Assembly: GCA_003542955.1 (NCBI GenBank)
Contig: DPJP01000075.1
Location: forward strand, 183-6,875
Length of the DNA stretch: 6,693 bases
Direction of reading: 5' to 3'
Origin: Armatimonadota bacterium
Lineage (GTDB): Bacteria > Armatimonadota > Zipacnadia > Zipacnadales > UBA11051
The notes under the pieces are model-generated. The model made no database searches. It had not been told where the DNA came from and saw nothing but the letters and a program-made list of their open reading frames with translations. Positions within the stretch are counted from its first letter, which is position 1; each line of letters starts with the position of its first letter. This document shows, in pieces, positions 1 through 6,420 of this stretch. A program made the translations under genes and the position numbers.

Positions 1-1
1 T

Positions 2-3000
2 GATCCGCTCCATGCGCTGCTGAAACAGCTCGCCGCGGACCCGCCGGCGGGGGCAGGCTTGATGATGCAGGGCCCGGCGGGCTCGGGCAAGACGCATCTG
101 CTGTGCGTGGCGGCGCTGCTGCTGGACTATCCCTCCCTGCGCGAGCGCTTTGTCGCGGCCAACCCGCGCTACGCCGAGCCGCTGGCGGCGCTGGCGCGGC
201 GCCGCCGACCGCTGGTGGTGCCGGTTGCGCTGGGGGAGCATCGGGCGGAGGACGAGAACCTCGAGGATATCATCTTCGATTGCGCCGAGGCCGAGCTGAG
301 TCGACCGATGCACCGTATCCAGCTTCCGCTCTCGGAGCAATCGTACTCGCTGGACCTGGTGGCGCGGCACATTTTGCCCCGCTACCAGGCGGAGCTGGAC
401 AAGCACGTGCGCGGGCGGGCCGGCGGCTTTGCCACATGGCAGGAGCAGGCGGACGCCGACCCCGCGGGCGCCGTGGCCGCGGCCCGCGCGTTCGCGGGGG
501 ACATCGGCTACCCGCTGGACTTCCGGCAGAGCCGCATCGAGCGCATGGCACGCCTCTCCGAGCTGCTGCAGCAGGGCCGGATAGGCGCAATCGTGTGGCT
601 CATCGACGACCTGTGGCAGTTCCTGGCGGGCGCCGGCGCAAAGGCTGTGCGCAACGACATCTCGCTGCTCGAGTTCCTGTGCCAGCGCAGCCGCCTGGAG
701 CCCGTCAGCCTGCTTGTGGCTCTCAGAGCCGGGCTCGAGGAGATCAACGGCATCGAGCCGTATGTTCTCGCGGGTATCCGGGATGGCTTCGAGGGCGGGT
801 TCCGTCTTGGGGTAGACCGCATGCGCGATGTGGCGCACAGGCGCGGCATCAAGCCCGCCGATGCGCAGGCGCTGGCCAACGCCGCCGCGGGCACTCACAA
901 GGCCTATGCCGATGCGTTCGGCAGGGTGACCTTCTCGGCGGAGCGGCTGGCCCGCTCATACCCTCTTCATCCCCATGCCGAGCCGATTCTGGAGAGCATC
1001 TACCAGAAGTACTTCGCCGAGGGCGACGCGCTCATTGATGTTCTGCACGCGCTGCGGCGCCCCTCCACGGCGGGGCTGCTCGAGCGTGACTACACGCGGC
1101 TGGTCAGCCTGCCCGATCTCTTCGACATGCTCAGCCCGCGGCTGGCGGCCCACCCGCGCACGGCGGACTATGTGCGCGAGGTGTATGACTACTACGAGAA
1201 GAACGCCGAGCGCATCAGCCCCGAGCACCCGGACGCGGTCATCGAGCTGATCAAGAGCACGATACTGCTCAATGTCGCTGGGACGCCGGGTCCGGCCGCG
1301 GCCACGGCAGAGCTGACCGGGCTCGAGGCGTCCGGGAAGCCGATTGCCTCCGCGCAGACGGCCGCGGAGGTGCTCGAGCAGATGCGCCTGCGCGGCAACT
1401 ACATCGACCGGCGCGCCGGACCCGACGGTGACGCCTACACAATCGACGTTCACGCAAACCTCAGTGAGCTGGCACGGAATCGCCTTATGACTGCTCGAAG
1501 TGGTCTTTCGGAAGACGACCCACGGGTCTGGAAATCTGCCATACAGGCGGCAACCTCAGCCGAGTTCCCTCTGGCGCACATCGAGACCGCCGGGACGCTG
1601 GATCTCGTCTGGCAGAACACGACGCGGTCGGTCACCGTCGAGACAAGCGACCTGCGGGCGCTGACGTCGGGCCGCCTGAGCGGGATCGTCGAGACGCTCC
1701 GGGGCCCGGAGGCGCCCTGCGACTGCTACATCTTCATCGCGGATCCGCACGAGCCGGCCGAGCAGATGGCGGCGTTCGTCGAACTGACCGCACCGCTGGC
1801 GGAGAAGAGCTTCGGCAGCGGTGTCGCGGCGTGGGTGCCGCGCCCCGTCGGCGAGGAGGACATGGACAGCCTGCGCAGGCTGGCGGCATGCCGACAGATC
1901 CTGCGCGACGCGGGCGGGGCCGATGAGGGCGATGTCGTCGAGCATATCACCCAGGAGGCTGCCGCCCTCGAGCCGGAGGTCGCGCGCATTCTGGCCACCG
2001 CCTACCGTGAGGGTCGCGTCGTCTGCGCCGGGACCGACGCCCCGCTTCCTCCCGCGGCGGCAGCCGTGCCCGCGTGGGCCGATCTGCTGGCGCAGGTGGC
2101 GCAGGAGCCGCTGAACCGCGTTTTCCCCGACTTCGCGCCTATCGCTCCGCGGAGGCACTTCGCGGGGCTGCGTACCGTCGATGCGCTCATAGAGCGGGTG
2201 GTGGCGCCCGGTGGTGTTGCGGCGGATGCGGAGCCGGAGTTGCTCGGGTTCGCCCGCGATATTCTCGAGCCGATGGGTCTGCTGGTGGAGGTGGGCGACC
2301 GCTTCGTCGTTGACACAAGCTCCTCGGTTGCGGCCGGGGCAATCACCGACAGGGTGCGCGCTCGCGACAACACCCCGCAGACCGAGCGTGGCCGGCCGTT
2401 ACGCTGGCGGGAGCTTGCCGCGGGCCTGGTGAGGTCACCCAGTGGCATGACGCCGGAGATATTCGAGCTTGTTGTCGCCTGCCTGCTGCGCACCGGATGG
2501 CTTGTGGGGCTTGATGAGAGCGGCCGGTCACTGCCCTTTGACAGCATCTCGGGGCCGCTGCGCAACCGGGTGGTGCAGCTTGCCAGGTCGCCGCTCCTGA
2601 ACATGGGCGAGTGGCGCGCCCTGACGAGGCTGACCAAGCTCGTCATGGATATGGCCGTTACGCGCCCCGACCATGCCACCCAGACGACCATCTACAGCCG
2701 GCTGCTGGCGGCCCGGCAGGAGCGGCTCGGCAGCATCGAGCGGATGCGGGCGAGCCTGCGGGACATCCAGCGACGCCTGGGGCAACAGCCATCGCAGTGG
2801 GCGGAGGCGCACAGGGTTCTGGATGAGCTCGAGGCGTTCTTCAGTCTCATCGACCCCTCGCTGGTGCCGGCGGAGGCGCTCAAGTCGCTGATCGACGCCG
2901 GGCAGAGGTACCTCGAACACAAGGCCGGCAGCAGCCCGCTCACGGTGCTGCTGCGTGAGGCGGGAGCTATCGCGGAGTTCATCGACAACACCGCCGAGCA

Positions 3001-3826
3001 GGTTGTCGCCACGCGCGAATACCTCACCGACACGCGCCTGCATGTGGCCGAGGACGCCGACCTGCGCACGCGGCAGCAGCGGCTGCTGCACATGATCGCC
3101 GCCGGTGAGGGCCTTGTGGCGCAGAGCGTGGCCTTTCTGCGTCTGGATCAGATATTCAGGGCCATCTACAAGCGCCGCTACGTCAGTTGGCACAACCGCT
3201 GCTACCGCTCGGGGGCTTTCGATCGGTATCGCACACTCAGGGAATCGCCCGAGCTGCGCGCACTGGCCCAGCTTCAGCGCCTCGCCCTTGATGTTGATCC
3301 CAACACCGACCGCGCCTTTGTGGTTCTCGACGCGCAGGCGAAGCGCAGATGCACATACGAGGCGCTGTCGGAGGCGCTCGACACGTTACCGGTGTGCCCC
3401 AACTGCCACCTGCCGCTGGATGTCGAGCCCGATCTCACGCCGCCCGAGCAGGTGCTGCGGCTGGCGGCAGACGGTCTGCAGGCGTACCTGGATGTCATTA
3501 CCGACGACGGCTTCGCGCGGCGGGTCGAAGAGTATGCGCAGTCGCTCGGGGGGCACGGCGAGTTGGCGGCCAGGCTGTCGCGCGTCGTCTACCTCGAGCA
3601 GGACCAGAGCGCCCGACACATCCTGACGCTGTTCAACGACGAGCTGATCAGCCACCTCAACCGTATGCTCGGGGGCAAGCAGTTGCAGATGCGCGAACTG
3701 GGCCCGTTGAGGGAGGCGCTGGCGGGCCGGACGCTGTCGGCGGGGGAGATACGTGAGATCGTCGGCAAGTGGCTTGACGGGGACGAGCCCCCCGAAGATG
3801 ACCACCTGGTGCATGTGGAGCCGTGA
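2..3826 (+). CDS. DUF6079/PglY-like giant P-loop ATPase, 5' partial (BREX-type defence ATPase candidate)
   Basis: The frame is open to the left edge, so the true start is probably outside. The first in-frame start codon inside, TTG at 59, would put the Walker A only five residues from the N-terminus. Numbering from that TTG (1255 residues): Walker A GPAGSGKT at 5-12; a beta-strand plus acidic helix at 51-80; Walker B-like IVWLIDDLWQF at 178-188 with Asp-Asp rather than Asp-Glu; a sensor-like stretch ending LLVALRAGLEEI at 218-229; a YPLHP motif at 301-305 followed by a helical ATPase lid; a W-x-N-T-x-R segment at 518-523; a winged-helix-like part near 780-830; a charged, probably coiled-coil helix near 884-930; and a C-terminal Cys cluster (C1098, CPNC at 1113-1116). 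This order and length resemble my recollection of the DUF6079/PglY/BrxC ATPases of BREX-like phage defence; that is inference, not a search result. PglY hydrolyses ATP within a multi-protein cytoplasmic complex. No PglZ or methylase gene follows, so partners should be upstream. The real product could be another DUF6079 subfamily outside BREX. Confidence 0.75.
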   Translation, partial: DPLHALLKQLAADPPAGAGLMMQGPAGSGKTHLLCVAALLLDYPSLRERFVAANPRYAEPLAALARRRRPLVVPVALGEHRAEDENLEDIIFDCAEAELSRPMHRIQLPLSEQSYSLDLVARHILPRYQAELDKHVRGRAGGFATWQEQADADPAGAVAAARAFAGDIGYPLDFRQSRIERMARLSELLQQGRIGAIVWLIDDLWQFLAGAGAKAVRNDISLLEFLCQRSRLEPVSLLVALRAGLEEINGIEPYVLAGIRDGFEGGFRLGVDRMRDVAHRRGIKPADAQALANAAAGTHKAYADAFGRVTFSAERLARSYPLHPHAEPILESIYQKYFAEGDALIDVLHALRRPSTAGLLERDYTRLVSLPDLFDMLSPRLAAHPRTADYVREVYDYYEKNAERISPEHPDAVIELIKSTILLNVAGTPGPAAATAELTGLEASGKPIASAQTAAEVLEQMRLRGNYIDRRAGPDGDAYTIDVHANLSELARNRLMTARSGLSEDDPRVWKSAIQAATSAEFPLAHIETAGTLDLVWQNTTRSVTVETSDLRALTSGRLSGIVETLRGPEAPCDCYIFIADPHEPAEQMAAFVELTAPLAEKSFGSGVAAWVPRPVGEEDMDSLRRLAACRQILRDAGGADEGDVVEHITQEAAALEPEVARILATAYREGRVVCAGTDAPLPPAAAAVPAWADLLAQVAQEPLNRVFPDFAPIAPRRHFAGLRTVDALIERVVAPGGVAADAEPELLGFARDILEPMGLLVEVGDRFVVDTSSSVAAGAITDRVRARDNTPQTERGRPLRWRELAAGLVRSPSGMTPEIFELVVACLLRTGWLVGLDESGRSLPFDSISGPLRNRVVQLARSPLLNMGEWRALTRLTKLVMDMAVTRPDHATQTTIYSRLLAARQERLGSIERMRASLRDIQRRLGQQPSQWAEAHRVLDELEAFFSLIDPSLVPAEALKSLIDAGQRYLEHKAGSSPLTVLLREAGAIAEFIDNTAEQVVATREYLTDTRLHVAEDADLRTRQQRLLHMIAAGEGLVAQSVAFLRLDQIFRAIYKRRYVSWHNRCYRSGAFDRYRTLRESPELRALAQLQRLALDVDPNTDRAFVVLDAQAKRRCTYEALSEALDTLPVCPNCHLPLDVEPDLTPPEQVLRLAADGLQAYLDVITDDGFARRVEEYAQSLGGHGELAARLSRVVYLEQDQSARHILTLFNDELISHLNRMLGGKQLQMRELGPLREALAGRTLSAGEIREIVGKWLDGDEPPEDDHLVHVEP

Positions 3827-3870
3827 GCGGGAGGGCCCCATCCCGCCGATCGTTTCTGCGTGTGGTGCTT

Positions 3871-3904
3871 GGGCCGACCTTCCCGCGGGCGCGGGATGCG
3901 GCCC
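3871..3904. terminator. Two-part GC hairpin between convergent genes, possible bidirectional transcription stop
   Basis: GGGCCG at 3871-3876 pairs with CGGCCC at 3899-3904. Inside, TCCCGC at 3881-3886 pairs with GCGGGA at 3891-3896 around a 4-base loop, with a small internal loop between the two stems. It lies in the 104-base gap between two genes that converge, where a two-way stop is expected. There is no T-run on either side, so it is not a canonical intrinsic terminator. It could instead act as an mRNA 3' end stabiliser or a Rho-assisted pause. A further GCGGGA at 3827-3832 and TCCCGC at 3841-3846 allow alternative pairings. Confidence 0.4.
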
Positions 3905-3930
3905 CTCACCTCGGAATCGCCCGGGCCCGG

Positions 3931-4959
3931 TCACTCCACCTCGACGGTCGTGATGCGCTCCAGCTCGGCCGCCTTGTCATCCAGTGCCCCGTGGAGCTGC
4001 TCCGGTGTGACGGTTGCGCACCCGATATGGCGGACGACCTCGCCGCCGGCGGTGTTGGCGATGATCGCCGCGTGCAGCAGTGGGGCGTCACAGGCCAGGC
4101 ACGCCGCCAGCACGCTGATTGCCGTATCTCCCGCGCCGGTCACATCGAAGACCTCGGTTGGGACGGCCGGGATCAGATGCGCGTTGCCGTCCGCCTGATA
4201 GATGCACATGCCCTTGCCGCCGCGCGTGATGACCGCGGCCTGCAGGTTGGCGCACTCGAGGAGTGTGCGGGCCGCGGCGACGGCACTCGAGTCGTTGTCG
4301 ATGTCGATACCGGTGGCGCGCTCGGCCTCCGCCTCGTTGGGCGATATCAGCCATGCGCCGGAGAATCGTGGAATGTGCGCGGGCTTGGGGTCGACACAGA
4401 CCTTCAGGCCCTTCTCGGAGGCCCTGGCCAGCACCGCGCGGCTGACGCCCTCTGTCAGCACGCCCTTGCTGTAGTCGGAGAAGATGACGGCATCGGCCGA
4501 CTCGAGCGCGTGCGAGGTTTGCTCGATGAGCGTCTGGTAGAGGTCCCCCTCCGGCTCGGCCGAGTAGTCGTAGTCGACCCTCACAACCTGCTGGTGGTTG
4601 CCAATGATGCGGATTTTGGCGGTGGTGCGGCGGTTCTGAGCGCGCACGAGCGGCGAGAGGTCAGCGTTCATCTCCGCGAGCAGGCCCTCGAGTGTGGCCC
4701 CCGCCTCGTCCTGACCGATGATGCCGCATACCATGGGCAGGATGCCGAGGTCGGCGAGGTTACGGACCACGTTGCCGGCGCCGCCCGGCACGACATCCTC
4801 GCGCGCCACCTCGACCACCGGCACGGGCGCCTCCGGCGAGATGCGTGTGACCCCTCCCCAGATGTAGCGGTCGAGCATGTAGTCGCCGAGCACGACGATG
4901 CGCTTCCCGCTCAGACGGTCAACAACCTCATGGAGCTGCTGGAGCATATCTGGACCCAT
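3931..4959 (-). CDS. rfaE1: D-glycero-beta-D-manno-heptose-7-phosphate kinase, monofunctional
   Basis: This PfkB/ribokinase-fold kinase phosphorylates D-glycero-beta-D-manno-heptose 7-phosphate at C1 to the 1,7-bisphosphate, in the cytoplasmic route to ADP-heptose for the lipopolysaccharide inner core. Seen in the 342-residue protein: GDYMLDRY at 25-32, the family stretch SPEAPVPVVEV at 41-51, PGGAGN at 58-63 (sugar binding), SDYSKG at 161-166, VDPKP at 189-193, SPNEAE at 206-211, and PfkB signature 2 DVTGAGD at 272-278, with D278 as the expected catalytic base. It matches only the kinase half of bifunctional HldE; no nucleotidyltransferase domain follows, so a separate rfaE2/hldC-type gene is expected elsewhere. 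The ATG at 4959 is preferred. The frame stays open to an ATG at 5076, but that extension is low-complexity, runs across a promoter and enters a repeat. A weak AGAAAG lies about 10 bases upstream of 4959; an ATG at 4947 is the alternative. ADP-heptose use in S-layer or other glycans is also possible. Confidence 0.93.
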   Translation of the reverse strand: MGPDMLQQLHEVVDRLSGKRIVVLGDYMLDRYIWGGVTRISPEAPVPVVEVAREDVVPGGAGNVVRNLADLGILPMVCGIIGQDEAGATLEGLLAEMNADLSPLVRAQNRRTTAKIRIIGNHQQVVRVDYDYSAEPEGDLYQTLIEQTSHALESADAVIFSDYSKGVLTEGVSRAVLARASEKGLKVCVDPKPAHIPRFSGAWLISPNEAEAERATGIDIDNDSSAVAAARTLLECANLQAAVITRGGKGMCIYQADGNAHLIPAVPTEVFDVTGAGDTAISVLAACLACDAPLLHAAIIANTAGGEVVRHIGCATVTPEQLHGALDDKAAELERITTVEVE

Positions 4960-5008
4960 GGTTTGGTGCTTTCTGTGGGCGGTATGAGGCGGCCTGTGCG
5001 TCGGCGCG

Positions 5009-5038
5009 ATTATAGCACCAGCGCGCGGGGGTCCACAA
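5009..5038 (-). promoter_or_regulatory. Sigma70-type extended -10 promoter of rfaE1
   Basis: Read on the minus strand there is a perfect TATAAT (5014 to 5009) preceded by TGC, giving an extended -10 element TGCTATAAT. A partial -35 box TTGTGG (5038 to 5033) sits 18 bases upstream. Transcription would start near 5002, giving a leader of about 40 bases before the ATG at 4959. The position supports that start and argues against the longer reading frame from 5076. The AT-rich box stands out in very GC-rich surroundings. Confidence 0.7.
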
Positions 5039-5177
5039 CCGGCCGCGCGTTCGGGGACGAGAGATGCTGGGGTCACGTCTTGAGAATCCGTTTTTGCTCT
5101 CCGGGGTCCGGTACACCAAGCGGAGCGCCGATGAGTGCGGGTGCCATTCGTTTGGTTTCGGGCAGAAATGAGTTTTC

Positions 5178-5362
5178 GGTTCCGCTGAAAAACCCCCGTC
5201 CAGTGCTGATGGGCTTAGCGGATGGGGTCACATCTTTGATCTACACCCGCCAATTCCACGTATGATGCCCTGAAGGATATCCTGGCGGCTGTACATCAAA
5301 GATGTGACCCCGGCTTCGTTGCCTTGTTCCCCGAACACGAACGACGGTTTTTCAGCGGAACC
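5178..5362. repeat. Middle inverted-repeat pair, 17 bp perfect
   Basis: The 17 bases at 5178-5194 (GGTTCCGCTGAAAAACC) are the exact reverse complement of 5346-5362. On the right side this repeat lies only 5 bases inside the outer repeat; on the left side it lies 94 bases inside it. The spacers between this pair and the inner palindrome are similar in length (29 and 34 bases) but show no clear sequence match. Confidence 0.85.
5224..5311. repeat. Inner 88-bp palindromic unit (REP-like hairpin)
   Basis: The arms at 5224-5252 and 5283-5311 pair over 29 positions with two mismatches, the outermost 17 perfectly (GGGGTCACATCTTTGAT and its complement). They enclose a 30-base loop. The foot GGGGTCAC is shared with the outer repeat of the element, where GTCTTGA replaces ATCTTTGA, so inner and outer repeats look like diverged copies of one sequence family. 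The short reading frames crossing it in both directions both read VTSL(I/M)Y(T/S)RQ because they translate the two arms; they are not evidence of coding. Confidence 0.85.
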
Positions 5363-5385
5363 AGTTTTCAAGACGTGACCCCAGC

Positions 5386-5516
5386 CGTACCGCCCCGCAT
5401 CCACCCTGAGACTTCGGTACTGCGCCCGATTGGGGAGGGAACTGCGCAGACCCGGCGAATAGGCCGATGGCAACCAACCGGGGGACAGGCCGCAGCACGC
5501 CGCCCGAGATACGCCC
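5386..5516. other. Leader region of the isomerase gene, with a spaced ACTGCGC direct repeat
   Basis: No gene is seen here and no convincing -35/-10 pair could be found. ACTGCGC occurs at 5419-5425 and again at 5441-5447, 22 bases apart, close to two helical turns. The second copy sits inside the palindrome CTGCGCAG (5442-5449). This could be an operator for the downstream gene, but a 7-base repeat can arise by chance in GC-rich DNA. Confidence 0.25.
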
Positions 5517-5523
5517 AAGGAGG
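5517..5523 (+). promoter_or_regulatory. Strong Shine-Dalgarno of the isomerase gene
   Basis: AAGGAGG lies 8 bases before the ATG at 5532, the optimal spacing. It fixes the start of the downstream gene and shows the organism uses standard Shine-Dalgarno initiation. Confidence 0.9.
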
Positions 5524-5531
5524 CACTGGTC

Positions 5532-6329
5532 ATGAAGGTCGGACTCAGCGCGATCATCACGCCGCGAGAGTGGTCGTTCGCCGAGACTGTGCAAAACGCC
5601 CGTAAGGCCGGCTACGAGGCGCTCGAGGTGCTCATCACCGATGAGGGTGATCTGACCCTGAGCACGTCGGAGGCCGACTGTCAGAAGCTGGCAGCTATCG
5701 CCGCCGCGGAAGGCATCGAGCTGGCGTCGATCTGCGCGTCGGTCCGTGAGCAGCCCAAGGACCTGATCACCAATGACGACGCGGTCAGGGCCGCGAGCGT
5801 CGAGACTGTCAAGCGCTGCCTGGCAACAACGCGGGCGATGGGCGTCGACACGATGCTGTTGACCATCGGCGCACTCAACGATGAGCTGTACTACAACGAG
5901 GCATACGCCAATGCGCTCAAGTCACTGCAACTGATCGCTCCCGTCGCCGAGGACCTCGGGGTCAACGTGGCGGTCGAGTACGTGTGGAACAAGTTCCTGC
6001 TCAGCCCGATGGAGTTCGCGCGTTTCTGCGATGAGGTGGCCAGCCCGCGGGTGGGCCTGTTCTTCGACACCGGCAACATGGTGGTCTTCGGCTACCCGCA
6101 GCACTGGGTGCGCATCTGTGGAAGGCACCTGATGAAGGTGCACTTCAAGGACTTCAAGCGGCAGGGGTACGAGTGGACGCCGCTTCTGAAGGGCGATGTG
6201 CGCTTCCCGGAGGTCATGGCGGAGCTGCGCAAGATCGGCTATGACGGAGCGCTGCTGTCGGAGGTGGCGCCCTCGATCGCCTCGCTCGAGGATACCGCGG
6301 CGGCCATCAGGCAGATCATGCAGATGTGA
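5532..6329 (+). CDS. Sugar phosphate isomerase/epimerase, TIM barrel (AP endonuclease 2-like fold)
   Basis: This 265-residue protein has the usual length and layout of the xylose-isomerase-like TIM-barrel family, which includes D-tagatose 3-epimerase, IolE/IolI and UlaE-type pentulose-5-phosphate 3-epimerases. Visible: the N-terminal strand MKVGLSAII; VAVEY with E149; FFDTGN with D179; KVHFKDFK with H204; and LLSEV with E244. The Glu-Asp-His-Glu set and its spacing match the divalent-metal site of the ketose 3-epimerase members of the family. It most likely interconverts ketoses or ketose phosphates in the cytoplasm; the exact substrate cannot be read from the sequence. There is no signal peptide. 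The start follows a strong ribosome-binding site and the gene ends at an intrinsic terminator. The heptose kinase gene on the other side of the repeat element diverges from it, so the gene appears monocistronic here. An inositol-catabolism or hydroxypyruvate-isomerase-like role is possible; no neighbouring sugar transporter or kinase supports a specific pathway. Confidence 0.85.
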   Translation: MKVGLSAIITPREWSFAETVQNARKAGYEALEVLITDEGDLTLSTSEADCQKLAAIAAAEGIELASICASVREQPKDLITNDDAVRAASVETVKRCLATTRAMGVDTMLLTIGALNDELYYNEAYANALKSLQLIAPVAEDLGVNVAVEYVWNKFLLSPMEFARFCDEVASPRVGLFFDTGNMVVFGYPQHWVRICGRHLMKVHFKDFKRQGYEWTPLLKGDVRFPEVMAELRKIGYDGALLSEVAPSIASLEDTAAAIRQIMQM

Positions 6330-6358
6330 CACGCTCTCGATGATGGCGTGGCAGACCG

Positions 6359-6389
6359 AAGGGCGGGCCCTGTGTGGGCCCGCCCTTTT
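6359..6389 (+). terminator. Intrinsic terminator after the isomerase gene, probably bidirectional
   Basis: GGGCGGGCCC at 6361-6370 pairs perfectly with GGGCCCGCCC at 6376-6385 around the loop TGTGT. Two more A-T pairs at the base give 12 base pairs, and TTTT (6386-6389) follows on the plus strand. It sits 29 bases after the isomerase stop. The gene ending at 6421 on the minus strand faces it, so the same hairpin may serve both genes, although only two T residues follow on the minus strand. Confidence 0.9.
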
Positions 6390-6420
6390 CGGGAGAGGGA
6401 GAAGCTCCGTCATCTATGTA

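Larger units (their letters stand above)
5066..5385. mobile_element. REPIN/MITE-like non-coding element bounded by perfect 18-bp inverted repeats
   Basis: An 18-base sequence at 5066-5083 (core GGGGTCACGTCTTGA) recurs as its exact reverse complement at 5368-5385, bounding 320 bases. Two further inverted-repeat pairs lie inside in properly nested order: 5178-5194 with 5346-5362, and 5224-5252 with 5283-5311. The whole stretch could thus fold as one long interrupted hairpin or cruciform. No credible gene lies within it. Palindromes with a GGGGTCAC-type foot often accompany IS200/IS605-like Y1 (REP-associated) transposases in environmental genomes; that is my recollection. No transposase is encoded here, so movement would have to be driven in trans. 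The left arm has about 90 bases between outer and middle repeats where the right arm has 5, so the copy is asymmetric, perhaps by insertion or deletion. It could also be a fixed regulatory or transcription-stopping structure between two divergent genes. Confidence 0.65.

Noticed and set aside
59..61. TTG as the true start of the large ATPase
   Set aside because: The frame is open to the left edge with plausible protein sequence before it, and a Walker A only five residues from the N-terminus would be abnormal for this family.
3827..3846. GCGGGA/TCCCGC hairpin directly after the ATPase stop as an intrinsic terminator
   Set aside because: The stem is only 6 base pairs with an 8-base loop and is not followed by a T-run.
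4960..5076. N-terminal extension of the heptose kinase to ATG 5076
   Set aside because: It spans a strong promoter and a repeat end, is low-complexity, and is absent from the family's usual N-terminus as I know it.
3823..5265. A 480-codon plus-strand open frame
   Set aside because: It lies antisense to the heptose kinase gene, whose translation carries clear family motifs. Its own translation is compositionally biased, and it starts from a GTG overlapping the ATPase stop.
5066..5385. CRISPR array or tRNA-linked attachment site as explanation of the repeats
   Set aside because: The repeats are inverted and nested rather than direct and evenly spaced, and there is no tRNA or integrase gene in the window.
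5228..5605. Overlapping open frames on both strands across the repeat element (5228-5560 minus, 5324-5605 plus)
   Set aside because: They mostly translate the repeat arms, and the plus-strand one overlaps the real isomerase start in another frame. No motif or ribosome-binding site supports them.
5922..6413. A 163-codon minus-strand frame opposite the isomerase gene
   Set aside because: It is a shadow of the isomerase gene in GC-rich DNA and starts within the terminator region.
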